Shown one piece after another: positions 27,435 to 35,787 of a stretch of DNA of 64,000 nt. A program made the position numbers and the translations under genes. The DNA is from an uncultured Lachnospiraceae bacterium (GTDB lineage: Bacteria > Bacillota > Clostridia > Lachnospirales > Lachnospiraceae). The notes below the pieces were generated by a model. That model worked only from the letters and a program-made list of their open reading frames with translations. It did not search any database and was not told the DNA's origin. Location: the NCBI GenBank assembly GCA_910578175.1, contig CAJTPF010000012.1:15308-79307 (forward strand). Direction: 5' to 3'. Each line of letters begins with the position of its first letter. Within the stretch, counting starts at the first letter, position 1.

Positions 27435-28169
27435 ATGAAAATATTATGTATCATTCAGGCGAGAATGGGTTCCGAGCGTCTGAGAGGCAAAGTAATGAAG
27501 GAAGTTTTGGGGAAACCCATGATAACATATACATTGGACCGAACCTTAAAGAGCCGGTATATTGACCAGGTGGTTCTGGCCACATCGGATAAAGATACGG
27601 AAGATCCAATGGTGAAATATCTGACGGAGCATGGTTATAATGTATTCCGGGGAGATGAAAACAATGTGCTGAGCCGTTATGTGGAGGCAGAAAAAGTTTA
27701 TGGCGGAGATATTATTATGCGGATCACCGGAGACTGTCCGTTGATCGATCCGGTGGTTATTGATGAGGTAATTACTTATTTTCTGGCTCATGATCTGGAT
27801 TATGTCCGGGTGGACGTACCAGACAGTTTTATCCGGGGATTTGATGTGGAGATATTTACAAAAGAAGCCCTGGAACGGGTATATGAGATATCAAAAGGAA
27901 TTTCTGGAGAATCCCCATATAAAGAGCATGTTACTTTGTATATGTACCGTCATCCTGAAGAATTTTGTGTCGGTACGTTTCGGGGAAGTGAACTGTATGA
28001 TCGGGACTACCGTTTGTGCGTGGACACGACGGAAGATTTTGAACTGGTGACGAAAATATATGAACATTTTAGAGATGCATTTGTTAGTGGAAAAGATGTT
28101 ATTCATTTTCTGGACGAACATCCGGAGCTGGCGGGGATAAATCAGGGTATTGAACAAAAACATGTTTAA
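27435..28169 (+). CDS. pseF: pseudaminic acid cytidylyltransferase (PseF/SpsF-like)
   Basis: A 244-residue nucleotidyltransferase with the signature ARMGSERLRGKV near the N-terminus, RITGDCPLIDPVVID in the middle and YRLCVDTTEDFELV near the end. This is the SpsF/PseF family, distinct from the NeuA-like domain at 8864. PseF activates pseudaminic acid with CTP to give CMP-Pse for transfer to flagellin. The TTGGAGG site at 27422-27428 supports ATG 27435 (or 27432). The neighbours are the PseI synthase (28220), PseG (29319) and PseC (30416), so the family assignment is strengthened by context. Alone, SpsF-like proteins also occur in spore-coat polysaccharide loci, so the name is an inference from the operon. 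Confidence 0.8.
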   Translation: MKILCIIQARMGSERLRGKVMKEVLGKPMITYTLDRTLKSRYIDQVVLATSDKDTEDPMVKYLTEHGYNVFRGDENNVLSRYVEAEKVYGGDIIMRITGDCPLIDPVVIDEVITYFLAHDLDYVRVDVPDSFIRGFDVEIFTKEALERVYEISKGISGESPYKEHVTLYMYRHPEEFCVGTFRGSELYDRDYRLCVDTTEDFELVTKIYEHFRDAFVSGKDVIHFLDEHPELAGINQGIEQKHV

Positions 28170-28219
28170 AATAAAGGCTGTACTACTGCAGAAACAGCCA
28201 AAAAAGGAATGGATATGAA

Positions 28220-29287
28220 ATGAATAAAGAAATCGTTATTGGAAATACATTGATTAGTCCGAAAGAAAAAACATTTATAATAGCGGAAATGTCTGCAAAT
28301 CATCTGATGGATTATGACAGGGCAGTACGGATCATGGAGGCGGCAAAGGAATCCGGTGCGGATGCCGTTAAAATCCAGACCTATACACCGGATACCATTA
28401 CGGTGGACTCCGATCAACCATGGTTTCAGATTAACCAGGGAACCATATGGGACGGGGTAACGCTGCATAAATTATATGAAACGGCCTATACGCCATGGGA
28501 ATGGCAGCCAAAACTGAAAGAGGAAGCACAGCGGCTGGGCCTGGAGTTTTTTTCTTCGCCCTTTGATCTGACTGCCGTGGATTTTCTTGAGGAGATGAAT
28601 GTCAGTGCATATAAGATCGCATCTTTTGAAATCACGGATATTCCATTGATTCGAAAGACTGCAGAGACTGGAAAACCGATTATAATCTCCACGGGAATCG
28701 CTTATAAGGATGATATAGTGGAAGCGTTGAAGACCTGTGAGGAAGCAGGAAACCGGCAGGTGGTCCTTTTGAAATGTTCTTCAGCCTATCCGTCTCCTTA
28801 TGAAGATATTAATTTAAAAAGTATTGAGATGATTGCAGAGGATTTTCAATGTATTACGGGACTATCCGATCACACCATGGGTTCGGCAGTGGCAGTGGCA
28901 GGAGTGGCCCTTGGCGCAAAAGTAGTTGAAAAACATTTAACGCTGAACCGGGCGGACGGAGGACCGGACGGGGCGTTTTCCATGGAACCCCGGGAATTTA
29001 AAGAAATGGTTGACAATATCCGGATTGCGGAAAAGGCAATGGGAACAGCCACATATGATCTGACCCGAAAACAGAAAAACAGCCGGGAACACTCCCGTTC
29101 ACTTTTTGTGGTGCAGGATATGAAAAAAGGTGATATCATTACCGAACAGAATGTGCGTTCCATACGTCCGTCCTGCGGACTTCATACCCGGTATTATGAA
29201 TCCGTTCTTGGAAAAAAAGTAAACCGGGATTTGGAACTGGGTACGCCAATGTCTTTGGATTTTTTGGAGGATCAGCCAAATTCCTGA
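28220..29287 (+). CDS. pseI: pseudaminic acid synthase PseI
   Basis: Condenses phosphoenolpyruvate with 2,4-diacetamido-2,4,6-trideoxy-L-altrose (or its acyl variant) to give pseudaminic acid. The NeuB fold is visible (FIIAEMSANHLMDYDRAVRI, with the family NH pair intact; AVKIQTYTPDT; AYTPWEWQPKL, typical of PseI; SSPFDLTAVDFL; TGLSDHTMG; EKHLTLNRADGGPDGAFS) with a C-terminal SAF domain (RSLFVVQDMKKGDIIT). The AYTPWEW segment separates PseI from sialic and legionaminic acid synthases. The length of 355 residues is normal. It lies between pseF and pseG. The contrast with the NeuB-like protein at 10531, which has N-Y instead of N-H, argues for two different sugar acids in the island. Confidence 0.93.
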   Translation: MNKEIVIGNTLISPKEKTFIIAEMSANHLMDYDRAVRIMEAAKESGADAVKIQTYTPDTITVDSDQPWFQINQGTIWDGVTLHKLYETAYTPWEWQPKLKEEAQRLGLEFFSSPFDLTAVDFLEEMNVSAYKIASFEITDIPLIRKTAETGKPIIISTGIAYKDDIVEALKTCEEAGNRQVVLLKCSSAYPSPYEDINLKSIEMIAEDFQCITGLSDHTMGSAVAVAGVALGAKVVEKHLTLNRADGGPDGAFSMEPREFKEMVDNIRIAEKAMGTATYDLTRKQKNSREHSRSLFVVQDMKKGDIITEQNVRSIRPSCGLHTRYYESVLGKKVNRDLELGTPMSLDFLEDQPNS

Positions 29288-29318
29288 TCATGAACAGAAT
29301 CGGCAGGAGAGGTATGTT

Positions 29319-30344
29319 ATGCTATATATAAGAGTGGATGGAAATGAAAGGATTGCCACCGGACATATAATGCGGTGCCTGTCCATAGCAAAAGCACTGA
29401 GAAGTCTGGGAGAGGAATCCGTATTTATACTGGCAGAACCCTATGGGAAGCCAATCATAGAAAAAGAGGGATTTCAGACGATCTGCCTCAACGGAAGTTA
29501 TGATAAGATCACGGAAGAGACGGAACAAATGGAGGAGCTGATCGCCCGGCAACGGATTGAAAAAATGCTGGTGGATTCTTATTTTGTAGATGAAACTTAT
29601 TTAGAACATTTACGCAGGAATACTTCATTGATTTATATTGATGATATCGGCGGAAAGATCTATCCTTGTGATCTGCTGATTAATTATTGCAATTATTATG
29701 ACAGATACCGCTATGAAGAACGATATGGTGGCACAGCCACGAAACTGTTGCTGGGCTGCTCCTATGCTCCTCTGCGGGAGGAATTTTCCGGCCGGGGGGA
29801 GCGGCAGTTTGATGAATTCCGGGAAATCCTGATAACCACCGGAGGAACGGATACTTACAACATGGCATACAAAATCGGAACGGCTATGGCAGAGTGTCCG
29901 GTTTTGCAAAATATAAAGATTCATATTGTAGCCGGCCGGTTTAATACTCATATTGCCCGGCTTCGGGAACTGGAAAGCCGGTCTGAAAATATCGTGATAC
30001 ATCACAATGCCGGAAATATGGCGGAATTAATGATGAATTGTGATGCGGCAGTTTCGGCAGGAGGAACCACGCTGTATGAAATCTGTTACTGCGGACTGCC
30101 CACAGTCTGTTTTGCCTTTGCAGATAACCAGCTGGACGGAACCGGAACCTTTGGAGAGCAGGGAATCATGATAAATACAGGAGATATCCGAAGAGAACCG
30201 GACCGGGCCGTTAAGGAGATCGTGGTGAATGTCTGCCGTCTGGCAGAGGATTCCGGACTGCGCCGGGGATTTTCAGATAAAATGCGGAAACTGGTGGACG
30301 GAAACGGCGCCTTTCGTATTGCCAAAGAAATACAGGCATTATAA
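29319..30344 (+). CDS. pseG: UDP-2,4-diacetamido-2,4,6-trideoxy-beta-L-altropyranose hydrolase PseG
   Basis: A GT-B fold hydrolase that removes UDP with inversion at C1, before the PseI step. The key catalytic histidine is His16 in IATGHIMRCL. The D-D pair of YIDDIGGKIYPCDLLI, ITTGGTDTYNMAYKI and SAGGTTLYEICYCGLPTVCF are the family landmarks. The length of 341 residues is slightly longer than Campylobacter PseG. A related hydrolase domain is fused to the cytidylyltransferase at 8864, so the island has two PseG-type enzymes. A ribosome site (CAGGAGAGG) precedes the ATG. If the ACP cassette at 22281-24654 acylates the sugar amine, this enzyme would have to accept a bulkier acyl substituent. Confidence 0.9.
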   Translation: MLYIRVDGNERIATGHIMRCLSIAKALRSLGEESVFILAEPYGKPIIEKEGFQTICLNGSYDKITEETEQMEELIARQRIEKMLVDSYFVDETYLEHLRRNTSLIYIDDIGGKIYPCDLLINYCNYYDRYRYEERYGGTATKLLLGCSYAPLREEFSGRGERQFDEFREILITTGGTDTYNMAYKIGTAMAECPVLQNIKIHIVAGRFNTHIARLRELESRSENIVIHHNAGNMAELMMNCDAAVSAGGTTLYEICYCGLPTVCFAFADNQLDGTGTFGEQGIMINTGDIRREPDRAVKEIVVNVCRLAEDSGLRRGFSDKMRKLVDGNGAFRIAKEIQAL

Positions 30345-30415
30345 GGCAGAATAAGAGACGGATGACTTGGATTTTTGCCGGTCCGGCAATCAGGAAAGAA
30401 AGGAATAAGGATATT

Positions 30416-31570
30416 ATGAGTCAGACAAGATATATTCCATATGGAAGGCAGTGTATTAATGAAGAGGACATTCAGGCGGTCATAGAGACGCTCCGCTCGG
30501 ATTATCTGACCACAGGACCGAAGATAGAGGAATTTGAACAGAAAGTTGCCGGTTATTGCGGCGCCCGGTATGCGGTGGCGGTATCCAATGGGACCGCTGC
30601 CTTACATATTGCCTGTATGGCGGCGGGAATCGGTGCGGGAGACGAGGTGATCACTACCCCGGTTACTTTTGTGGCCTCCGCCAATTGCGTGTTATATTGC
30701 GGGGCTATCCCGGTCTTTGCCGACATCGATCCTGAAACATATAATATTGATCCGGAAGATATCCGAAGAAAAATCACGGATAAAACGAAAGCCATAGTGG
30801 CAGTACATTTTACCGGACAGCCCTGCGAGATGGATGAGATCCGCCGGATTGCCGAAGAGTATAATCTGCTTGTTATAGAGGATGCCGCTCATGCACTGGG
30901 GGCCGATTATAAAGGAAAGAAGGTAGGAAGTATTTCTGATATGACCACTCTGAGTTTTCATCCGGTGAAGCACATAACGACGGCAGAGGGGGGGATGGTT
31001 CTGACTGATAACGGTGAATTATACCGGAAGCTTTGTCTGGCCAGAACCCATGGGATAACCAGGGATACGGCGCTGATGGAATCCGGCGGTGAAGATGAGC
31101 CGTGGTATTATGAGCAGATTTCCCTTGGCTATAATTACCGTATAACCGATGTACAGTGTGCTTTGGGAATCTCCCAGATGAACCGGCTGGATGAATTTGT
31201 AGAAAAGAGACGGAGACTGGTCCGGCGGTATAACGAAGCCTTCCGGGATCATTCGGGAATTATCACACCGTATCAGAAAGAAGGTTGCCATAACAGTTAT
31301 CATCTGTATGTGATACAGATAACAGAAAGTCCGAGAAAAGAAGTGTTTCAGGCACTCCGTTCAGCCGGAATCGGTGTGAACGTGCATTATATACCGGTGT
31401 ATACCCAGCCGTATTACAGAAGCCATGGATATGCAGATGTATGCTGTCCGAATGCCGAGCAGTATTACCGGCGTGCCATCAGTCTGCCGTTATATCCGGA
31501 ACTTACCGATGAGGAGCAGGATTATGTGATTGAACAGGTATTGCGGTGTGTCGGAAATCAGTTACGGTGA
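30416..31570 (+). CDS. pseC: UDP-4-amino-4,6-dideoxy-N-acetyl-beta-L-altrosamine transaminase PseC
   Basis: PLP-dependent DegT-family aminotransferase that converts the PseB 4-keto product to the 4-amino sugar, using glutamate. Numbered from the chosen ATG (30416), the PLP lysine is Lys185 in SFHPVKHITT. GTAALHIA, PVTFVASAN, VHFTGQPCEMDEI and DAAHALGA are typical. The upstream in-frame start at 30362 is less likely because the MSQTRYIPYGRQ start is the normal family N-terminus and an AGGAATAAGG site lies just before it. It follows pseG by 71 bases. It is distinct in sequence from the WecE-like protein at 13506. The product would be the substrate for N-acylation, and no PseH gene is present here. 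Confidence 0.93.
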   Translation: MSQTRYIPYGRQCINEEDIQAVIETLRSDYLTTGPKIEEFEQKVAGYCGARYAVAVSNGTAALHIACMAAGIGAGDEVITTPVTFVASANCVLYCGAIPVFADIDPETYNIDPEDIRRKITDKTKAIVAVHFTGQPCEMDEIRRIAEEYNLLVIEDAAHALGADYKGKKVGSISDMTTLSFHPVKHITTAEGGMVLTDNGELYRKLCLARTHGITRDTALMESGGEDEPWYYEQISLGYNYRITDVQCALGISQMNRLDEFVEKRRRLVRRYNEAFRDHSGIITPYQKEGCHNSYHLYVIQITESPRKEVFQALRSAGIGVNVHYIPVYTQPYYRSHGYADVCCPNAEQYYRRAISLPLYPELTDEEQDYVIEQVLRCVGNQLR

Positions 31571-31587
31571 AATAAAGGAGAACTGTC

Positions 31588-32763
31588 ATGAACAGTACAG
31601 AGAGACATATTCTGATATATGATTATAAACATTACGGTGTTTTAGACATCCGGGAAGCATTTGAAAAAAAGGGATTTCAGATTGATATCTTCAGCCGGCC
31701 GCTGAAAGATAACCTGAAAGACAGTGAATTTGAACAGGCATTGGAACAGGCGTTATCAGTATGCCTGCCGAAATTTATGTTTTCGTTTAACTTTTATCCG
31801 GTCATTTCCAATATCTGCAAAAAAAAAGGAATTCCTTATGTTTGCTGGGTATATGACAGTCCGCTGGTATCGTTGTATTCCTATACGGTCATTAATGATA
31901 ATAATTATATTTTTCTCTTTGACAGTGAGCAGTACAACGATCTGCGGCGAAAGGGGATATCTACGGTTTATTATCTGCCGCTGGCTGTAAATGTGGACAG
32001 GCTCAGCAGATACCGGTCCGGAGAGGGGAAATATTCATGTGATATTTCTTTTGTGGGCTCTATGTATGATGAGGAAAAGCATGCATTATATAAACGGCTG
32101 TATCAGGGATTGAGTGAATACGCCAGGGGATATCTGGACGGAGTGATTCAGATCCAGAAGAATATATACGGAACTTCGGTTCTGGAAGCCGCCATAACGC
32201 CTGAGATATTGCAGGCCATGCAGGAAGCTCTCTGTGTTACAGTTAATCCGGACGGTGTGGAAACACCGGCATATACGTATGCCAATTATTTTCTGGCAAG
32301 GCGTGTAACGGAACTGGAACGCAGGGAAGTATTGGAACGACTCGGTAAACTGGGACAATTTAAACTGTATACCCGGAATTGGCTGCTTCAGCTGCCGGAA
32401 ATCGTGAATATGGGGCCTGTGGATTATTATAATGATATGCCGTATATATTTAAAAATTCAAAGATCAATCTTAATATCACGCTTCGCAGCATTGTTTCGG
32501 GAATTCCGCTGAGAGTATTTGATATTATGGGATGTGGCGGTTTTGTACTGACCAACTATCAGCAGGATATGTTTGAATATTTTGTACCGGAAGAAGATTT
32601 TGTATTTTATTCCGATCTGGATGAGTTATCAGATCAATGTAAATTTTTGTTAAAACATGAGGATATACGAAAAAAAATTGCCGGGAATGGGTATGAAAAA
32701 GTAAAAAAATATCACACTTTTGATATAAGAGTGGAGGAGATATTAAATACCATAAAAATCTGA
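31588..32763 (+). CDS. CgeB/DUF3880-type glycosyltransferase, paralogue of the one at 17174
   Basis: Same order of motifs as the protein at 17174: FSFNFYPVISNIC, VCWVYDSPLVSLYS, IFLFDSEQYNDLRRKGI, CDISFVGSMYDEEKHAL, INLNITLRSIVSGIPLRVFD and GCGGFVLTNYQQDMFEYF. The length is 391 residues. It is the last gene of the pse operon, 17 bases after pseC. Because it is linked to all pse genes, it is a candidate to add a sugar on or near Pse. The close match to 17174 suggests a duplicated enzyme that serves the two glycosylation systems. The donor sugar is unknown. Confidence 0.75.
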   Translation: MNSTERHILIYDYKHYGVLDIREAFEKKGFQIDIFSRPLKDNLKDSEFEQALEQALSVCLPKFMFSFNFYPVISNICKKKGIPYVCWVYDSPLVSLYSYTVINDNNYIFLFDSEQYNDLRRKGISTVYYLPLAVNVDRLSRYRSGEGKYSCDISFVGSMYDEEKHALYKRLYQGLSEYARGYLDGVIQIQKNIYGTSVLEAAITPEILQAMQEALCVTVNPDGVETPAYTYANYFLARRVTELERREVLERLGKLGQFKLYTRNWLLQLPEIVNMGPVDYYNDMPYIFKNSKINLNITLRSIVSGIPLRVFDIMGCGGFVLTNYQQDMFEYFVPEEDFVFYSDLDELSDQCKFLLKHEDIRKKIAGNGYEKVKKYHTFDIRVEEILNTIKI

Positions 32764-32805
32764 TAGAAAGGGCGGGTGGATACACCCTGTAGTGAAGGTT
32801 TAAAG

Positions 32806-34209
32806 ATGAAGAAAGAAAAGAGAAATTCGTTTTCCGGTTCCGTCGGCTTTGTACTTGCAGCAGCAGGAAGTGCGGTAGGACTGGGAAATATCTGGAGATT
32901 TCCGTATCTGGCGGCGAAAGACGGGGGAGGACTGTATCTGGTGATATATCTGATACTGGCGCTTACATTTGGTTTTACCCTGCTTACCACGGAAGTAGCC
33001 ATAGGAAGAAAGACAAAACAGAGTCCGCTGACAGCATACGGAAAATTGAAGTCCAAATGGGGATTTCTGGGTGTGCTGGCATGTTTGGTACCGATCATAA
33101 TTTTGCCGTATTATTGTGTGATTGGCGGATGGGTTGTGAAATATTTTTTGGCATATCTGACGGGTGAAGGTGCAGAAGCGGCAGCTGACGGATATTTTAC
33201 GCAGTATATAAGCGGAGAATGGCAGCCGCTGCTGCTTATGCTGCTGTTTCTTGTTGTAGTGGCATTTATCATATTCCGGGGAGTGAATAAGGGAATCGAA
33301 TCATTTTCAAAGGTACTTATGCCGTTATTGCTACTGCTGGTAATCGGAATCGCGGTTTTTTCACTGACGATTCATTATAAAGACGAGGCAGGCGTAACGA
33401 GGACGGGTCTGGATGGTTTTAAAATATATGTAGTACCAGATCTGGATGGAATGACGATAAAAGGATTTTTCACGGTACTGCTGGATGCCATGGGGCAGTT
33501 ATTTTTTAGTTTGAGCGTTGCAATGGGAATCATGATCGCATATGGTTCCTATGTCAGGGATGATGCCAATCTGGGAAAATCCATTAATCAGATAGAAATT
33601 TTTGATACGGTAGTCGCATTTCTGGCCGGGGTTATGATCATTCCGGCGGTCTACACATTTATGGGAAGAGAGGGAATGAAAGCATCCGGACCAAGCCTGA
33701 TGTTTGTTTCACTGCCGAAGGTTTTTGCTTCGATGGGAAAAATAGGCACGCTGGTAGGACTTTTGTTTTTTGCCATGGTGCTGTTTGCAGCTCTGACCAG
33801 TGCGGTATCCGTTATGGAAGCAGTTGTGTCCAGTTTTATGGACAAGTTTCATATGTCCAGGGTGAAAGCTGCCGCCATAGAAACGGGTATTGCCCTTGCA
33901 GGTGGTGCGTTGGTATGTCTGGGTTATAATAAATTGTTTTTTGAAATTAAACTTCCAAATGGAGCTTCGGCACAGATCCTGGATATTATGGATTATATAA
34001 GTAACAATTGCCTTATGCCGTTAGTGGCAATCGGAACCTGTATACTGATCGGATGGATTCTGAAACCGAGAATCATTATTGAAGAAGTGGAAAAGTCAGG
34101 CTGTAAATTTGGAAGAAAGCGGTTATTTGTTGTGATGATCCGGTATATCGCGCCGGTACTTCTGGTGATTTTATTGCTGAAATCACTGGGAATCCTGACA
34201 ATAATCTAA
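32806..34209 (+). CDS. neurotransmitter:sodium symporter (NSS/SLC6-like) family transporter
   Basis: A polytopic membrane protein of 467 residues from the start chosen here. The first helix has the sodium/substrate-binding signature AAAGSAVGLGNIWRFPYL, conserved in LeuT-type transporters. Several further hydrophobic helices are visible, ending with APVLLVILLLKSLGILTII. These proteins import amino acids or related small molecules with sodium. The substrate is unknown. The start at 32806 is preferred because the family begins with K/R-rich residues before the first helix, while 32776 adds an unlikely tail. It follows the glycosyltransferase by 42 bases and ends with a bidirectional terminator (34212-34256). 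A link to glycosylation is not evident. Confidence 0.85.
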   Translation: MKKEKRNSFSGSVGFVLAAAGSAVGLGNIWRFPYLAAKDGGGLYLVIYLILALTFGFTLLTTEVAIGRKTKQSPLTAYGKLKSKWGFLGVLACLVPIIILPYYCVIGGWVVKYFLAYLTGEGAEAAADGYFTQYISGEWQPLLLMLLFLVVVAFIIFRGVNKGIESFSKVLMPLLLLLVIGIAVFSLTIHYKDEAGVTRTGLDGFKIYVVPDLDGMTIKGFFTVLLDAMGQLFFSLSVAMGIMIAYGSYVRDDANLGKSINQIEIFDTVVAFLAGVMIIPAVYTFMGREGMKASGPSLMFVSLPKVFASMGKIGTLVGLLFFAMVLFAALTSAVSVMEAVVSSFMDKFHMSRVKAAAIETGIALAGGALVCLGYNKLFFEIKLPNGASAQILDIMDYISNNCLMPLVAIGTCILIGWILKPRIIIEEVEKSGCKFGRKRLFVVMIRYIAPVLLVILLLKSLGILTII

Positions 34210-34211
34210 AG

Positions 34212-34260
34212 GCAGAACCGCCCCGTAACCGGAGAAAGGTTACGGGGCGGTTCTGCTTTT
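34212..34260. terminator. bidirectional intrinsic terminator between convergent genes
   Basis: Perfect 19-base arms (34212-34230 and 34238-34256) with a seven-base loop and a T run on the plus strand. It separates the NSS transporter (plus strand) from the FliD-like gene (minus strand). The minus-strand T run is weak. Confidence 0.85.
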
Positions 34261-35542
34261 AGATATAGCCATTATACATCATTCCGCTATAGATGGAAGT
34301 CAGATAAGGATTTGCAAATGTTTTCTTTGGATTCGGGTAGGAAATCATGATCTTTTTAACATATTTCATAGGGTTAATGGAAATATCGTCCGCTTTTGCT
34401 GCCAGACCGTTCTTAAATTCCCGGAGATGATCCAGGCTTTCTGAAATCGTTCCTTCGCCTGCAGACTGAAGGATCAGGGATTCGTCAAAATTAAGATATC
34501 CGTCTTCCGTAATATTTAATCCGATACTTTCCAGGTCGTTTTTATATCGTTCGGTCATGCGTCGGATTTCTTTCTGCAGGGAATGGGTCTGATCACTCTC
34601 CTGGGTAGTTTTATTGGCCAGATCCACAATATTGTTATAACTGTCAGCCATGGCTTTTATGGAATCAATGATGGAAATAACATCATCCTGATATTTAATA
34701 CGGGAAGGACTGTTTTCAGGGCTGATTCCTTTTAGGGTGACTTCCAGATTTTTATTGATGGTAAAGGTATTAGTAGCAGAAGTCCTGTTTACACCGTTTA
34801 ATCGGAATTCAGCATTGGCTGATGCCTGGCTCACATTGTTCAATCCCAGCAGCTTTATGGTGTTGTCTTCCAGCTGTTCATGGGTGTTGCCCACGGAAAA
34901 AATGGTTCCGTTAAATGAAGCCCCGGTGTTCTGGGAGGTAAGCATCAGTGCTGATTTATTAGTTTCATTAGTGATCACCTGTGCCGTTATTCCGATATCG
35001 GAACGGTTGATCAGACGGGCCAGTTTCTCCTGGACGGATCTGTTGGTATCCTCCGGATGAACCGTAAACTGGAATTCGTAGGAATAGTCGCCGATATCTA
35101 CTTGAAAAGCATGGTTTCCCGTGGATATGGAAGTTCCGTTCGATCTTAAGAAATTTCCGGTATTGATCTGTGGTTTTGCAAGGGCATCCACCTGAAACTC
35201 ATAGGATAAGATGGAATCGTTCTGTCCGGGATCCGGATTGCCTGTGTAATTAATGGATAGTATCTCTTCATCAGAGGATATCAGCTTTTTACGTATGCCA
35301 TTGTCAGAGTCATTAAAAAATAAGTCGGTCTTTGATTTGATAAAGCGAGCATTTTCTTTTAGATCAATGGCATACCTCTGGATGTTTTCAGATACATCTA
35401 CCTTGTATAAAGGGGACTTTTTACTGATCTTAACGATCGTATTGTAGATATTACGTAGTTCGCTTCTTTTATGAGTATCGGAACGAGTCGCCGGTTTACT
35501 GGCATAAGTGGTAAGATAATAATCATATACACTGCCAATCAT
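34259..35542 (-). CDS. FliD-like flagellar protein (orphan, lacking the usual N-terminus)
   Basis: The 427-residue product has segments like the filament-cap protein FliD: a beta-rich domain with LSYEFQVDALAKPQINTGNF, YSYEFQFTVHPEDTNRSVQE, ITAQVITNETNKSALMLTSQ and, in the C-terminal half, MADSYNNIVDLANKT with helical D0-like repeats and a NITEDGYLNFDESL segment. The usual N-terminal stretch of FliD (a GLDTESII-like motif) is not seen, so it may be a divergent paralogue, a minor cap protein or an adhesin. The ATG at 35542 follows AGAAGG; the upstream GTG is less likely. Its promoter may be TTTAAA and TATAAT (35584-35612, minus strand). It faces the NSS gene, next to the pse operon, supporting a flagellar theme. 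Confidence 0.6.
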   Translation of the reverse strand: MIGSVYDYYLTTYASKPATRSDTHKRSELRNIYNTIVKISKKSPLYKVDVSENIQRYAIDLKENARFIKSKTDLFFNDSDNGIRKKLISSDEEILSINYTGNPDPGQNDSILSYEFQVDALAKPQINTGNFLRSNGTSISTGNHAFQVDIGDYSYEFQFTVHPEDTNRSVQEKLARLINRSDIGITAQVITNETNKSALMLTSQNTGASFNGTIFSVGNTHEQLEDNTIKLLGLNNVSQASANAEFRLNGVNRTSATNTFTINKNLEVTLKGISPENSPSRIKYQDDVISIIDSIKAMADSYNNIVDLANKTTQESDQTHSLQKEIRRMTERYKNDLESIGLNITEDGYLNFDESLILQSAGEGTISESLDHLREFKNGLAAKADDISINPMKYVKKIMISYPNPKKTFANPYLTSIYSGMMYNGYI

Positions 35543-35667
35543 AATGCTCACCTTCTTTTGAAAAAATCTTGATATTTAACATTATTATATCACAATAGAT
35601 TTATGTTTTAAATAGAAAGTTTAAGAAAAATTTATCTGCTTCCGTTTGTCCAATCTTCAATCGATTG

Positions 35668-35701
35668 CCGAATATCACATGATTTTTACCGAACATCACA
35701 T
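35668..35701 (+). promoter_or_regulatory. two 13-base direct repeats spaced 21 bases, LytTR/VirR-type operator candidate
   Basis: CCGAATATCACAT (35668-35680) and CCGAACATCACAT (35689-35701) differ at one position and their starts are exactly 21 bases apart, two helical turns. LytTR regulators bind pairs of such direct repeats. The CCG...CAC ends resemble the VirR box (CCCAGTTNTNCAC). They lie about 87 bases before the peptidase gene start. The LytTR regulator at 38783 is a candidate binder. Confidence 0.45.
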
Positions 35702-35787
35702 CTGTATTGGTTTTTCTTCTGGAAAATGGTATTTATAAATGGGGATAATTTATCATATATAATCCGGAACAGAAAGGAGAAAAGAAT

